DNA of 64,000 nt, from positions 1,612,001 to 1,676,000 of the forward strand of contig OZ251497.1 in the NCBI GenBank assembly GCA_965242735.1, in the 5' to 3' direction. The stretch is from G958295645 sp965242735 (lineage in GTDB: Bacteria > Gemmatimonadota > Gemmatimonadetes > Longimicrobiales > Gaopeijiaceae). Below, one piece after another: positions 44,881 through 53,376 of the stretch. The position numbers were made by a program, and so were the translations under genes. The first letter of the stretch is position 1. Every line of letters begins with the position of its first letter. The notes under the pieces are model-generated. The model worked only from the letters and a program-made list of their open reading frames with translations, searched no databases and was not told the origin of the DNA.

Positions 44881-46308
44881 CTATTTGCTGGAGGGCGACC
44901 GGACCAGGACGACGCCGCGGCCGGAGGGGCTAAACGGAAGGCCTTCGCCTCGCCACTCGACGCGATAGACGGCCACCTGCGCCGTCATGCCCTCGCCGTG
45001 CTCGACCACCGCGGCCGCGGGCACGCCTCCGTGGTCCAGAAGCTCGACCGTCGGAGCGTCCCAGGTGCGCGCGCCGACATGGCAACGGCGCCGCAGGTCG
45101 AAGACGTCGAGCTGTCCGTCCCGGTACTCTCGAAGCCGGTTGTAGGGCACTCCGGCCTCGCCTGTCGCCGGGAAGCGAATGTCCCGCCATCGCGCGTCCG
45201 CCACGGACGAGGCCAGCCACAGACCGTCGTCCCGGTCGGCCGCCAGTTCGTCCAGCCTGGCGGGCGGCGGCTCCGTTCTCGGGTCGGGGATCCGGTCCGC
45301 TTGGGGGAACCAGGGCAGGTTGCCGTGCAGGGCCCACACCATCGCGTTGTCCAGGGACCATTCCTCGACCGCCGGACCGGATCCCTTGGCCACGAGGATC
45401 GCGCCCGGCCGGTTCACCTTGGCGATCGTGACGGCGAACGCAAAGGGGTCGCTGATGTTCCAATCCGGATCAGCGGCCCCGAAGTGGAGCGACGGCGTTC
45501 CGTCCGCCAAGCTCGCCAGATGCAACGGGAAGCCCACGGCCTGCGGACTGGCGTCCATGGAGCCGACGACGACGCGATCCTCTCCCACGGACACGAACTG
45601 CCTGCCGGACAAGCCGAAGGAGCGACGCTCCAGGAACTCGCCGGCGAGATCGAAGATCATCCAGGTTCGCCGCCCAGCGTCCAACGCCACGATGCGGTCC
45701 TCGACGACGTGGACTTCGCCCAGCGCGCGAAACTCGCCGGGGCCGTCTCCGCGCCGCCCGATCACTCGCTGGAACGTCCCGTCGCGGGCGAACACCTTGA
45801 TTCGCGTGCTGACGCCGGAAGCACCGTCGCGCACCAGGTATCCGACCTCTTCGCTCCAGGAGACCCCGACGACGTCGCTCTCGATGATGCCGTCGCCTTC
45901 GGCGTCGCCGATGCGGGCGATCTCGACGAGCCGCAACGCGCGTCCGTCAGCGGCGCGTCCGTCTCGCTCGCATGGCTCGGCATACGTCTCCCAACGCTCG
46001 ACCTGCTGGGCGCCGACGGTCCCGGCGCTCGCCAGGCACACCGCCAGCAGGACCCGCCAGGCACACCGCCGCCAGGGCGGTACGGGCCAAGACGCAGGGC
46101 CCCAAGCTCGTTCGGCCTGATGAACACGGCCGCCGACGCGGCGGTTCTGCTGGAAGCCGGGCTCCAGCGGCTCATGCGGCTCATGCGGTGCGTCCGCCGA
46201 CTCATGCGGGGCGGTTGCGCCGGTGGGTCCGCGATTGGGTCCGCGATGCGCACGGTGCGGTCTTGGCGGCGCGGCTGCCGACTCGTCCGGCGCGATGGAT
46301 GTTCGCAT
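44881..46308 (-). CDS. Six-bladed beta-propeller protein with uncertain 5' end
   Basis: The frame gives 475 residues. The propeller is recognisable from about residue 110 on, with the hallmark IGRRGDGPGEFRALGEVHV and VALDAGRRTWMIFDLAGEF. A signal-peptide-like core, VLLAVCLASAGTVGAQ, lies about 85-100 residues in, far from the only ATG at 46308. No ATG, GTG or TTG occurs just before it in frame. A 25-bp duplication at 46031-46080 inside the signal region is not a multiple of three. Without it, a TTG start at about 46105 would read LGPCVLARTALAAVCLA into the mature protein. The gene may be frameshifted. Confidence 0.65.
   Translation of the reverse strand: MRTSIAPDESAAAPPRPHRAHRGPNRGPTGATAPHESADAPHEPHEPLEPGFQQNRRVGGRVHQAERAWGPASWPVPPWRRCAWRVLLAVCLASAGTVGAQQVERWETYAEPCERDGRAADGRALRLVEIARIGDAEGDGIIESDVVGVSWSEEVGYLVRDGASGVSTRIKVFARDGTFQRVIGRRGDGPGEFRALGEVHVVEDRIVALDAGRRTWMIFDLAGEFLERRSFGLSGRQFVSVGEDRVVVGSMDASPQAVGFPLHLASLADGTPSLHFGAADPDWNISDPFAFAVTIAKVNRPGAILVAKGSGPAVEEWSLDNAMVWALHGNLPWFPQADRIPDPRTEPPPARLDELAADRDDGLWLASSVADARWRDIRFPATGEAGVPYNRLREYRDGQLDVFDLRRRCHVGARTWDAPTVELLDHGGVPAAAVVEHGEGMTAQVAVYRVEWRGEGLPFSPSGRGVVLVRSPSSK
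46031..46070 (-). repeat. 15-bp direct repeat with 25-bp period in a signal-peptide region
   Basis: GCCAGGCACACCGCC occurs exactly at 46031-46045 and 46056-46070 on the plus strand, within the region coding the propeller protein's hydrophobic signal core. The 25-bp period shifts the frame by one. Confidence 0.85.
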
Positions 46309-46321
46309 AATATATATTATG
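46306..46321. promoter_or_regulatory. Perfect 16-bp AT-rich palindrome at the propeller gene start
   Basis: CATAATATATATTATG is its own reverse complement and contains the only candidate ATG of the propeller gene. TTGACA (46325-46320, minus strand) and TATAAC (46332-46327, minus) abut it. Such AT-rich sequence is exceptional in this GC-rich window. An operator or promoter for the propeller gene is the likely use; the exact -10 and -35 are not clear. Confidence 0.5.
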
Positions 46322-46383
46322 TCAAGTTATAGAATGACGCCTTCTTGCGGCCCATCCCTGCTCGCGCGCCCTGGGCTGGCTCG

Positions 46384-46494
46384 CCAGGGGTCCACGTCCG
46401 GCGCCACCGTGCCCCTGAACCTCAACCGGCGGAATCCACTCGCACGCCTCAGGGCTCACACCAGGGCCAACGTCCGGCGCCAACGTGTCGCCCC
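46384..46494. repeat. Intergenic direct repeat with 76-bp offset
   Basis: ACGTCCGGCGCCAnCGTG occurs in 46384-46415 and again in 46461-46494, with flanking CCAGGG in both. It lies in the 320-base gap 46309-46628 between the propeller and beta-lactamase genes. That gap otherwise holds the AT-rich palindrome and no gene I can support. Confidence 0.7.
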
Positions 46495-46628
46495 CTAATC
46501 GTTCCTCTCCACGCGTGCCGTCCGCCGCGTCCCGAAGCGGCCGTTCAGCCGCGCCGCGCCTCCTCCCGTGTGCGCCATGCCCTCGGCTCGGCAGCGGCGG
46601 GACCGGCGCCTGTGGGAAGGTCAATCCC

Positions 46629-47849
46629 CTAATCCATCTCGGGCGGCGAGTCCTCGGGCGCGAACAACGCCTCCACGCGGGCGGCCAGATTCGCGCCGAG
46701 GGGGGCGTTGGACACGTTGGCGACGATGGCGACGATCAAGCCGGTGTCGCGGTTCAGGGTCAGAATCGTCGTGCCGCCGACGGAACCGCCGCTGTGGCCC
46801 ACGACCCGCTCGCCACGGGCGTCCGAGTAGTTCCGCCAGCCGATGCCGTAGCCGGTTTCCTCGCCGTTTCGCAAGCGCTGGGACGCGAAGAGCAGTTCCA
46901 GCGTCTCGCGTCGCAGGTAGCCGGGTTGGGCGTGGGCGGCGGCGAAGCGGAGGAGGTCCTCCGGCGTGGAGAGGAATCCCCCGCCCGCCCACTTGTAGCT
47001 GTTGTCCACGTGGGGCGCGTTGAGCACGCGGCCGTCGCCGCCGCGCACGTAGAAGCGCGTTCGGTGGGCGACGATGCTGTCGGTGTGATCGGCCGTCGTG
47101 TGGCGCATCCCCAAGGGGCGGAACACCACGCTGTCCATGTAGGACAGGAACGGCACGCCGCTCGCGCCCTCCACGACGGCGCTGACGAGATTCCAGCCGT
47201 AGCTGGAGTACGAGTACTCGACGCCGGGCTCGCTTTCCAGAGAATCGTCCTCGAAGATGGCCAGTCCCGCGAGGACCGACCGATAGCGGATCGCGGAGAA
47301 GTTCTCCATGCCGCGGTAGTGGCGGATTCCGGCCAAGTGGCCCGCCGCCTGCCGGGTCGTCACGGGCCAACGCTTCTCCGGAAACGTCGGCACGTAGTCC
47401 TGGACGGGAGCGTCCAAGTCCAGCGCGCCGGCTTCGATCAGGTGGGCGACGGCGGCTGCGGCCACGGGCTTGGACACGCTTCCCACGCGGAACTTGGTCA
47501 GCGGCGTGACGATGACGCCGTGCGTCAAGTCGGCATAGCCAAGTCCTTGCGACCAAAGAACTTCCGAGCCTCTGCCCACAGCCACGGAGAGGCCTGGGAT
47601 CGATCCGGCGGCCATGACGGAGTCCAGCAGGAGGCGAGCCGCGTCGATCGCTTCGGCATGGGTCGCATGGGTCGCGGGCTGCGTGGAGGCGGTCGGCGCT
47701 TGGCCCGCGGCGGGCGCGACCGCACCGGGCGCCGCTTGCACGCCGGTGACGACAACGGCCAGACAGGCGCCCAGCACGAGCCGATGGGAGCCCTGCCAAG
47801 CCCCGGCCCGGCCGGGCGCGCGCCGCAACCGCCCGCTCCGCGACGTCAC
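46629..47849 (-). CDS. Exported beta-lactamase-fold serine hydrolase
   Basis: 406 residues from GTG 47849, which overlaps the proline dehydrogenase stop (GTGA). A signal peptide (LVLGACLAVVVTGVQAAPG) is followed by the class C beta-lactamase/D-Ala-D-Ala peptidase fold. The nucleophile motif is SVSK (FRVGSVSKPVAAAAVAHL), the second motif is in YSYSSYGWNL and the third is HSGG (VVGHSGGSVGG). Most such proteins are peptidases or esterases rather than antibiotic-resistance enzymes; the substrate cannot be told here. Confidence 0.88.
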   Translation of the reverse strand: MTSRSGRLRRAPGRAGAWQGSHRLVLGACLAVVVTGVQAAPGAVAPAAGQAPTASTQPATHATHAEAIDAARLLLDSVMAAGSIPGLSVAVGRGSEVLWSQGLGYADLTHGVIVTPLTKFRVGSVSKPVAAAAVAHLIEAGALDLDAPVQDYVPTFPEKRWPVTTRQAAGHLAGIRHYRGMENFSAIRYRSVLAGLAIFEDDSLESEPGVEYSYSSYGWNLVSAVVEGASGVPFLSYMDSVVFRPLGMRHTTADHTDSIVAHRTRFYVRGGDGRVLNAPHVDNSYKWAGGGFLSTPEDLLRFAAAHAQPGYLRRETLELLFASQRLRNGEETGYGIGWRNYSDARGERVVGHSGGSVGGTTILTLNRDTGLIVAIVANVSNAPLGANLAARVEALFAPEDSPPEMD

Positions 47850-48769
47850 ACGGGGACCATGTGCCGGAGGACGAACCACAGGTTGGCGGGACGCTCGGCC
47901 AAGCGCCGCGCGTACCAGGGGAACCAGTCGCGCCCGTAGCTCACGAGCACGCGGACGCCCCTTCCTTCCCTGGCCAGCCGGTTCTGCTCGCCCGCGGCGA
48001 TGCCGTAGAGCATCTGGTACTCGAAGGCGCTCCAGTCCCCGCCGTTGCCCGCGACCCACCGATCGATCTTGCGAATGAGCTTGCCGTCGTGGGTCGCGAA
48101 CCGGGCCCGCAGTCCGGCGCGCCGGGCGTCCTCGGACAACATCCGCAGGGCCAGCTCGTAGAATGCGCGGTCCACGTCTTCCTTGCGCGGCATCGCCACG
48201 TCGGGCGGCTCGGCGTAGGCGCCCTTGACCAGCCGGATCGCCGGACCAGAGGGGAGCAGCGCTTCCAAGTCGGCCCGCGTCCTGTGCAGATAGGCCTGGA
48301 GGCAAATGCCGACGTTCGCGTGCTCGGCGCGCAACGACCGGTACAGATCGAGCGTGGGATCGACGTAGCGGCTGTACTCCATGTCGAGCCAGACCCAGTT
48401 TCCGCTTGGCGCCGCCGCCTCCACGACGCGCGCGATGTTCTTGCGGGCTTCCCCGGCGCCGAGGTCCAAGCCCAAGTGCGTGGGCTTGAGCGAGATCTCC
48501 GCGTCCAGCCCGCGCGAAGCGACGGTCGCCGCGGCGACGGCGTAGTGGCGGGCGACCGAGCGGGCGTCCTCGACGCCGCCCACGTTCTCGCCCAAGAGGC
48601 TGACGAGCGCGGAAATCCGCTTCCGCGCCAGTTTGTCCGAGACGGCCAAGGCGTCGTCCAACGTCTCGCCCGGCATGAACCGGCGAACGGCCCTCTTCAC
48701 GAACCGGTAGCGCGGCAAGCGGCGGCCGCACCACTGGTTCTCCGAGGCCCAGAGGAGGAGCGAGCGCAT
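47846..48769 (-). CDS. Proline dehydrogenase, monofunctional
   Basis: FAD enzyme oxidising proline to pyrroline-5-carboxylate. The ATG at 48769 gives 307 residues, the usual size of stand-alone PRODH, with the family N-terminus MRSLLLWASENQ. A longer frame to 48868 is not needed. Motifs include ISLKPTHLGLDLG, WVWLDMEYSRYVDPTLDLY, CLQAYLHRT, RLVKGAYAEP and the FATHDGKLI / YQMLYGI segments of the barrel. The P5C dehydrogenase partner is not in the window. Confidence 0.93.
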   Translation of the reverse strand: MRSLLLWASENQWCGRRLPRYRFVKRAVRRFMPGETLDDALAVSDKLARKRISALVSLLGENVGGVEDARSVARHYAVAAATVASRGLDAEISLKPTHLGLDLGAGEARKNIARVVEAAAPSGNWVWLDMEYSRYVDPTLDLYRSLRAEHANVGICLQAYLHRTRADLEALLPSGPAIRLVKGAYAEPPDVAMPRKEDVDRAFYELALRMLSEDARRAGLRARFATHDGKLIRKIDRWVAGNGGDWSAFEYQMLYGIAAGEQNRLAREGRGVRVLVSYGRDWFPWYARRLAERPANLWFVLRHMVPV

Positions 48770-48891
48770 GTCTACGAGTATACGAACTCCGGGCACGCTG
48801 TCCAAATGCCGCGCCGTGGGCTCTGCCACCGTCCGGCCGCGGGAGGGGTCGCCGGCCTTCGGAGGCAAGTGCGCGTTCCTCCTCGCCGGCC

Positions 48892-48989
48892 GGACCGGAG
48901 CAGGCGTCCGCGCGACGGCCGTCCTGCCCGATGCGGATCAAGCACGTCTTGGACCCCGGACGGGCGTCCGCGCTACAGCCGTCCGGCCA
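48892..48989 (-). repeat. Duplicated 3' end of the polyprenol-P-mannose synthase gene
   Basis: Copies at 48892-48929 and 48951-48989 share GGCGTCCGCGC and GCCGTCC blocks with a few mismatches and one indel. The second copy spans the stop codon of the synthase gene (48973-48975); the first lies just beyond it in the gap to proline dehydrogenase. Confidence 0.75.
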
Positions 48990-49737
48990 GGGCCAAGAAG
49001 CGAAGCTGCAAGGCCCGCCAGCTCGCCTCGGCCACGATTCTCAGGGACATCTTGGACTTTCCCTTCTGCCGCTGCGCGAACACGAAGGGCACTTCGACCA
49101 ACGGGAAGCCGGCGCGCCACGCCCGAAACTTCAGCTCGATCTGAAAGCTGTATCCTCGGGATCGAATCTTGTCGAGCCCGACCCGCTCCAGCACGTCGCG
49201 GCCGAAGCCGTTGAATCCGCCCGTGGCGTCGCGGACCGGCAGGCCCGTGGCCAAGCGGGCGTACACCGATCCGGACCGGCTGAGGAGCACTCGGCTCAGC
49301 GGCCAGTCCTCGGCGGCGAACTCCGATCCGTGATAGCGGGACCCGACGGCCACGTTTCCCGCGTCGCACTCCCGCAGGAGCGCGGGCAGCTTGTCCGGCG
49401 GGTGGGACAGGTCCGCGTCCATCTGGAGAAAGGCTTGAAATCCTTCGCGAAGACCCCACCGAAAGCCCGCCAGGTAGGCGGGCCCGATGCCCTGCTTGGC
49501 CTTCCTGTGGAGCATGTGCACGCGTTCGCTCTCCGCGGCCAGGCGGTCCGCAATGGCGCCCGTTCCGTCCGGAGACGCGTCGTCGACGACCAGGACGTGG
49601 AAGCGAGGCCCCTGCTCCAGAACGCGGGGCACGACCCTCGCGAGATTGTCGCGCTCGTTGTACGTCGGAACGACGACGAGCGCCTTGGACGTCGCGCTCG
49701 CGGGCTCGCGGGCTCCCGGCCCCCGGCTAGCGGTCAC
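48973..49737 (-). CDS. GT2 polyprenol-monophosphate mannose/sugar synthase
   Basis: 254 residues, close in layout to dolichol-phosphate mannose synthases. It has LVVVPTYNERDNLARVVPRV, VLVVDDASPDGTGAIADRL, the DXD-type FLQMDADLSHPP, GSRYHGS and the QRQKGKSKMS segment near the C-terminus. It lacks the extra membrane domain. It would load a sugar onto a polyprenyl phosphate for later glycan assembly. GTG start 49737 overlaps the end of the GT4 gene by 11 bases. Confidence 0.9.
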   Translation of the reverse strand: MTASRGPGAREPASATSKALVVVPTYNERDNLARVVPRVLEQGPRFHVLVVDDASPDGTGAIADRLAAESERVHMLHRKAKQGIGPAYLAGFRWGLREGFQAFLQMDADLSHPPDKLPALLRECDAGNVAVGSRYHGSEFAAEDWPLSRVLLSRSGSVYARLATGLPVRDATGGFNGFGRDVLERVGLDKIRSRGYSFQIELKFRAWRAGFPLVEVPFVFAQRQKGKSKMSLRIVAEASWRALQLRFLALAGRL

Positions 49738-50944
49738 GTCCGGCCAACAACGCTTCGTAGACGGCGACGTGGCGCTCGGCCAAGCGGGCGTTGCTCCAAT
49801 GCTTCACCACGCGCGCCCTCGCCCGAACGCCCCGAGCCGCGAGACCCGGATCGGCCAGCAGCCCGATCACCGTGCCGGCAAGACGCTCCGGATCGCGAGG
49901 CGGGAACAGGCCGCCCACGCGGTCGTCCACGATCTCGGGCAAGCCGCCTACCCTGCTGGCCGCGACCGGCACGCCGCACGCCATCGCCTCCAGCGCCGCC
50001 ACCGAAGTGGCTTCCATGAGCGAAGGGAACACCGCCAAGTCGGAGCCGGCGAGCAAGTCGGGCATCTCTCCATGCGGGCGCGCACCCAGAAAGTCGATTC
50101 GATCCGCCACGCCAAGCTCTCGGGCGAGCGCTTCCAGACGGGGGCGCTCCGGACCGTCGCCGATCACGACGGCCCTCGCGTCGAACCGGGCAAAGATGGT
50201 CGGCAGGGCGCGCACAAAGTACTCGACGCCGTTCTTGGGAAACAGCCTGCGCGGCACGACCAGCCGCCTGGGGGCCGCCGGGCTGCCGAACAAGTCCAGC
50301 TCGCCGCCGGGGCCCGGTCCGGCGGGACCGACAGTGCTCGCGCCGCCGCTGGGCCCCGGCTCGGCTCGGCCGACAGCGCTCGCGCGGCCGCCCTCCTCCG
50401 CCCCGCGAGGACGGAACACGCTGGTTTCCACGCCGTTCGTCAGCGCCTCGACCCGCAGCGAGGAGCCGAGAGCTTCGCCGACCTGGGCGATCTGCCGGCT
50501 CGCGGCAAAGCAGTGGTCGGCCAGGCCGACGAGCCTGCCCAGCGGCCACCGGGCCGCCGGACGTTCGCAAAGCCGCAGGAAATGCGACGTGTGCAGGGTC
50601 GCCACCAGCGGGCAGCTCCGCCCGGCCAGCGCCAAGGCGCACGGGAGGATCGACGGAAACGCCTGAGCGTGCACGACGTCGGCCCGTTCGGCGACGACGC
50701 GCGTGCGCCGCGTGGAACCGACCGCGTGGGCGAACCACCCCGTCGGCGTCCGGGACGGCATCGGCGTCCGGTGGACCTGGATGCCGTCCATGTCCTCGCG
50801 CTCGGGCAGGCCGGGCCGCGAGAGCGACGTGACGACCGAGACGTCGTGGCCCATGGCCGCCAGCCGCCGGCAGAGATGGTGCACGTGACTCTCCAGGCCG
50901 CCGACCTCCGGCGGAAAGTAGATGCAGTGGACGACGATGTTCAC
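49727..50944 (-). CDS. GT4 family glycosyltransferase
   Basis: 405 residues from GTG 50944 (NIVVHCIYFPPEVGGLESHV). The open frame further upstream is the duplicated junction. It has a GT-B fold with LTNGVETSVFRP, IGDGPERPRLEALARELG, RIDFLGARPHGEMPDLLAGSD and the donor motif SLMEATSVAALEAMACGVPV. A Gly/Pro/Ala-rich insert (about residues 176-205) interrupts it. BshA of bacillithiol synthesis is in the same family and cannot be excluded, but the neighbours (wecB, GT2) favour surface-glycan synthesis. Confidence 0.87.
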   Translation of the reverse strand: MNIVVHCIYFPPEVGGLESHVHHLCRRLAAMGHDVSVVTSLSRPGLPEREDMDGIQVHRTPMPSRTPTGWFAHAVGSTRRTRVVAERADVVHAQAFPSILPCALALAGRSCPLVATLHTSHFLRLCERPAARWPLGRLVGLADHCFAASRQIAQVGEALGSSLRVEALTNGVETSVFRPRGAEEGGRASAVGRAEPGPSGGASTVGPAGPGPGGELDLFGSPAAPRRLVVPRRLFPKNGVEYFVRALPTIFARFDARAVVIGDGPERPRLEALARELGVADRIDFLGARPHGEMPDLLAGSDLAVFPSLMEATSVAALEAMACGVPVAASRVGGLPEIVDDRVGGLFPPRDPERLAGTVIGLLADPGLAARGVRARARVVKHWSNARLAERHVAVYEALLAGRDR

Positions 50945-50992
50945 CGCGCCGACTTGGTTGCGCGCGGACGGGACTCGGCGTCGCTCGCAGCC

Positions 50993-51089
50993 GGTCGCTC
51001 GTCCGGCGTGGCGTTGTTCACGGCGCGGGCCGGTCGCTCGTCCGGCGCGGCGGCGCTCACAGCCCGATCCAGTCGCTCGTCCGGCGCGG
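50993..51089 (-). repeat. Three 39-bp tandem copies of the wecB/GT4 stop-start junction
   Basis: GGTCGCTCGTCCGGCGnGG (plus strand) begins at 50993, 51032 and 51071, exactly 39 bp apart. Read on the minus strand, the first unit is the end of wecB (RRTSDWIGL and TGA), the second ends GTGAACAAC, and the true GT4 start is GTGAACATC. The overlapping stop/start was therefore copied twice. Confidence 0.85.
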
Positions 51090-52220
51090 CCTCCCGAGGA
51101 GCGCGGCGGCAATCACGTCCGCGATGCGCTCCCCCGCCCGCCCGTCGCCGTAGGGGTTGGTCGGCAAGGGGTCCGCTCGTCCTCGCGCCAGCTGTCGGCC
51201 GGCCTCGATCAGGATCTCGTCCCGATCCGTGCCCACGAGCGTCGCGACCCCGGCGCGCACCCCTTCCGGCCTCTCGGTCACGTCGCGCAACACCAGCGCG
51301 TGCACGCCAAGCGCGCAGGCCTCCTCTTGAATTCCGCCGGAGTCGGTGATCGCCAAGTCCGCGCGATCCAAGGCTTGCACGAGATCGCCGTACGCCAGCG
51401 GATCGGTCAAGTGCACGCCCGGGCAGGCGCCCAGAATCCGTTGCGCCGGCTCCGCGACGTTGGGATTGGGATGCACCGGGAAAAGCACGTTCATGTCCGG
51501 GCGGCGGCGCGCAAGTTCTGCGATTGCGTGAAAGACGGACTCCAATGGCGGCCCGAAGGACTCCCGCCGGTGGGCCGTGAGCAGCGCCAAGCGTCCGCCG
51601 CGGTTCCGTCGCTCCAACAGCTCCGCCACCCGGGGGTCCTGCAGCGGCGCCGGCCGCGCACGCATGGCCCGCAGGGCGTCCACGACGGTGTTGCCGGTCA
51701 CGTACACGCGTTCCTCCGCGACGCCCTCGCGGGCCAAGTTCTCGGCGGCCTCCAGGGTCGGCGCAAAGCAGCAGTCTGCCAGGACGTCGGTCATGCGGCG
51801 CAGCATCTCCTCGGGAAACGGCGACCATCTGCGCCGGCTTCGCAGGCCGGCCTCGACGTGGGCCAAGCGGACGCGCTCGAAGAACGCTGCCAAGCCCGCG
51901 AACAAGACCGTGGCGGTGTCCCCCTGCACGATGGCCACCTGGGGCGCGAAGTCCGCCATCACGCGGCCGACGCGGTCCAGGCAGCGCCGCCCCACGTCGC
52001 CGGGGGTTTGCCCCGGGGTCATGATCTCGAGGTCGTAGTGTGTTTCGACGCCGAACGCGGCCAGGAGGCCGCCCGCCATCTCGTGCTGCCCCGTGAGCGC
52101 CACGCGGTGCTCGACTTCTTCAACTTGGTTCAGCGCCTGCACGACGGGCAGCATCTTGATCGCTTCGGGGCGCGTGCCAACGATGCTCAGCGCCCTCGGG
52201 CGGGCAGCGCCTTCAGCCAT
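51057..52220 (-). CDS. wecB: UDP-N-acetylglucosamine 2-epimerase, non-hydrolysing
   Basis: Makes UDP-ManNAc for surface polysaccharides. It is 387 residues with LSIVGTRPEAIKMLPVVQAL at the N-terminus, VQGDTAT, AHVEAGLRS, FPEEMLRRMTD, VTGNTVVDALRA, LTAHRRESFG and ITDSGGIQEEA, all family motifs. ATG 52220 gives the standard start and overlaps the end of the GT2 gene by 8 bases (ATGGCTGA). The gene end takes part in a triple 39-bp repeat. Confidence 0.95.
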   Translation of the reverse strand: MAEGAARPRALSIVGTRPEAIKMLPVVQALNQVEEVEHRVALTGQHEMAGGLLAAFGVETHYDLEIMTPGQTPGDVGRRCLDRVGRVMADFAPQVAIVQGDTATVLFAGLAAFFERVRLAHVEAGLRSRRRWSPFPEEMLRRMTDVLADCCFAPTLEAAENLAREGVAEERVYVTGNTVVDALRAMRARPAPLQDPRVAELLERRNRGGRLALLTAHRRESFGPPLESVFHAIAELARRRPDMNVLFPVHPNPNVAEPAQRILGACPGVHLTDPLAYGDLVQALDRADLAITDSGGIQEEACALGVHALVLRDVTERPEGVRAGVATLVGTDRDEILIEAGRQLARGRADPLPTNPYGDGRAGERIADVIAAALLGRPRRTSDWIGL

Positions 52221-53376
52221 CCGCCGCCGGAGAACTTGGCGAGCGATCTTCGCCACCGACAAGGCCCAAGTCGGCCTGGGCTTGGCGATCGTGAAGGACG
52301 GATTCCGGCTCCACGGCGCGACCGGTTCGCGCCAGCCGCTCCGGTCGCCCGAGGCCGCCGGTTCCAGCGGCGATCATCTCGCCGAGGAAGCCCGCCACGA
52401 AGCACAAGGTCCCGACCGTCACGAGCAGCATCACGACGTAGATCAGCGGCCGGTATCCGATCCCGGCGCCGAACCGCAAGTACGTCGCGAACAAGCCGAC
52501 GGCCACGCCGAGGCACACGAAGGCGATCCCGGGAATCCCGAAGGCCAGCATGGGCTTGCGAGCCAAGCGCAACTGAAACCACACCGCCGCCAGATCGAGC
52601 AGTCCGACGAAGATGCGCCCCACGCCCGAGTACTTGGACTTGCCGGCCACGCGCGGGTACAGCTCGATGTCGATCTCCGTGGCCTTGAACCCCGCCTGGC
52701 AGGCCATCACCACGAAGAAGCGGTGCCAGTCGTGGCGCAGACGAACCTCGCCGAGGATGTCCGCCCGAAACGCCTTCATCGAGTTGAGGTCGCTGACGGG
52801 CACGGCGAAGATGCGCCGGCTGAGCGCGTTGTAGATCGAGGAGACGGCCCGCTTGTCGTACGCCCCCACCTTGCGGCCCGTCACGATGTCCCAGCCCTCG
52901 TCGAGCTTGTCCAAGAACCGGGGAATCTCGCGCGGAAGATGCTGCAGGTCGGCGTCGAAGAGCACCAGATACGTCTTGTCGGTCGCCGCGGCGGCGGTGA
53001 GCATCGCTTCGGTCTTGCCTTGGTTCGCCCGGTGGCGCAGCACGCGCAGGCGAGACCATCCGTCCGCTTCCTCCAAGGCGCGTCGGGCCGTGCCGTCGCT
53101 GGATCCGTCGTCGACCAGGAGCACCTCGCCTCCCAGCCCGTGTTTGTCGAAGGCCGCGCGTAGCTGGCGCATGAGCTCCCGCATGTTGGGCGCCTCGTCG
53201 AAGGCGGGGATCACAAGGGCGAAGTCGTCGCGTGCGGAGGAGGAGGCGCGCGCCACGTCGGAGTCCGGCGGCGCGTCTGGGGCGCGGACGGGGGGTCCGG
53301 CGGCGGTTGCGCGGGCTGGGGCGCCGTCTGCCGGGCCGGTTGCGCGGGCTGGAGCGCCCTCCGGAGGGCCGGTCAC
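52213..53376 (-). CDS. GT2 membrane-anchored polyprenyl-phosphate glycosyltransferase
   Basis: 387 residues. GTG 53376 overlaps the rpoN stop (GTGA). About 48 N-terminal residues with GPPEGAPARAT-like repeats precede the GT2 domain: ALVIPAFDEAPNMRELMRQL, VLLVDDGSSDGTARRALEEA, LVLFDADLQHLPREIP and VTGRKVGAYDKRAVSS. Two C-terminal membrane spans (MLAFGIPGIAFVCLGVAVGL; PLIYVVMLLVTVGTLCFVAG) match the ArnC/GtrB type, which make undecaprenyl-phosphate sugars. Confidence 0.9.
   Translation of the reverse strand: MTGPPEGAPARATGPADGAPARATAAGPPVRAPDAPPDSDVARASSSARDDFALVIPAFDEAPNMRELMRQLRAAFDKHGLGGEVLLVDDGSSDGTARRALEEADGWSRLRVLRHRANQGKTEAMLTAAAATDKTYLVLFDADLQHLPREIPRFLDKLDEGWDIVTGRKVGAYDKRAVSSIYNALSRRIFAVPVSDLNSMKAFRADILGEVRLRHDWHRFFVVMACQAGFKATEIDIELYPRVAGKSKYSGVGRIFVGLLDLAAVWFQLRLARKPMLAFGIPGIAFVCLGVAVGLFATYLRFGAGIGYRPLIYVVMLLVTVGTLCFVAGFLGEMIAAGTGGLGRPERLARTGRAVEPESVLHDRQAQADLGLVGGEDRSPSSPAADG
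53305..53370 (-). repeat. Two tandem 33-bp repeats at the GT2 gene start
   Basis: 53305-53337 and 53338-53370 both begin GGTTGCGCGGGCTGG. The 33-bp unit is 11 codons, giving GPPEGAPARAT and GPADGAPARAT directly after the GTG start that overlaps the rpoN stop. Confidence 0.85.

Noticed and set aside
46306..46345. AT-rich region as a replication origin
   Set aside because: No DnaA-box cluster (TTATnCACA) and no dnaA, dnaN or parAB nearby.
46345..46498. Small plus-strand ORFs in the propeller/beta-lactamase gap
   Set aside because: Arg/Pro-rich, no ribosome-binding site, span the direct repeat; look like chance frames.
49745..50660. Plus-strand frames over the GT4 gene
   Set aside because: Ser/Arg-rich chance translations; the minus strand carries GT-B motifs.
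50993..51089. Possible CRISPR-like array
   Set aside because: Only three units, no unique spacers, no cas genes, and the units are copies of the wecB gene end.
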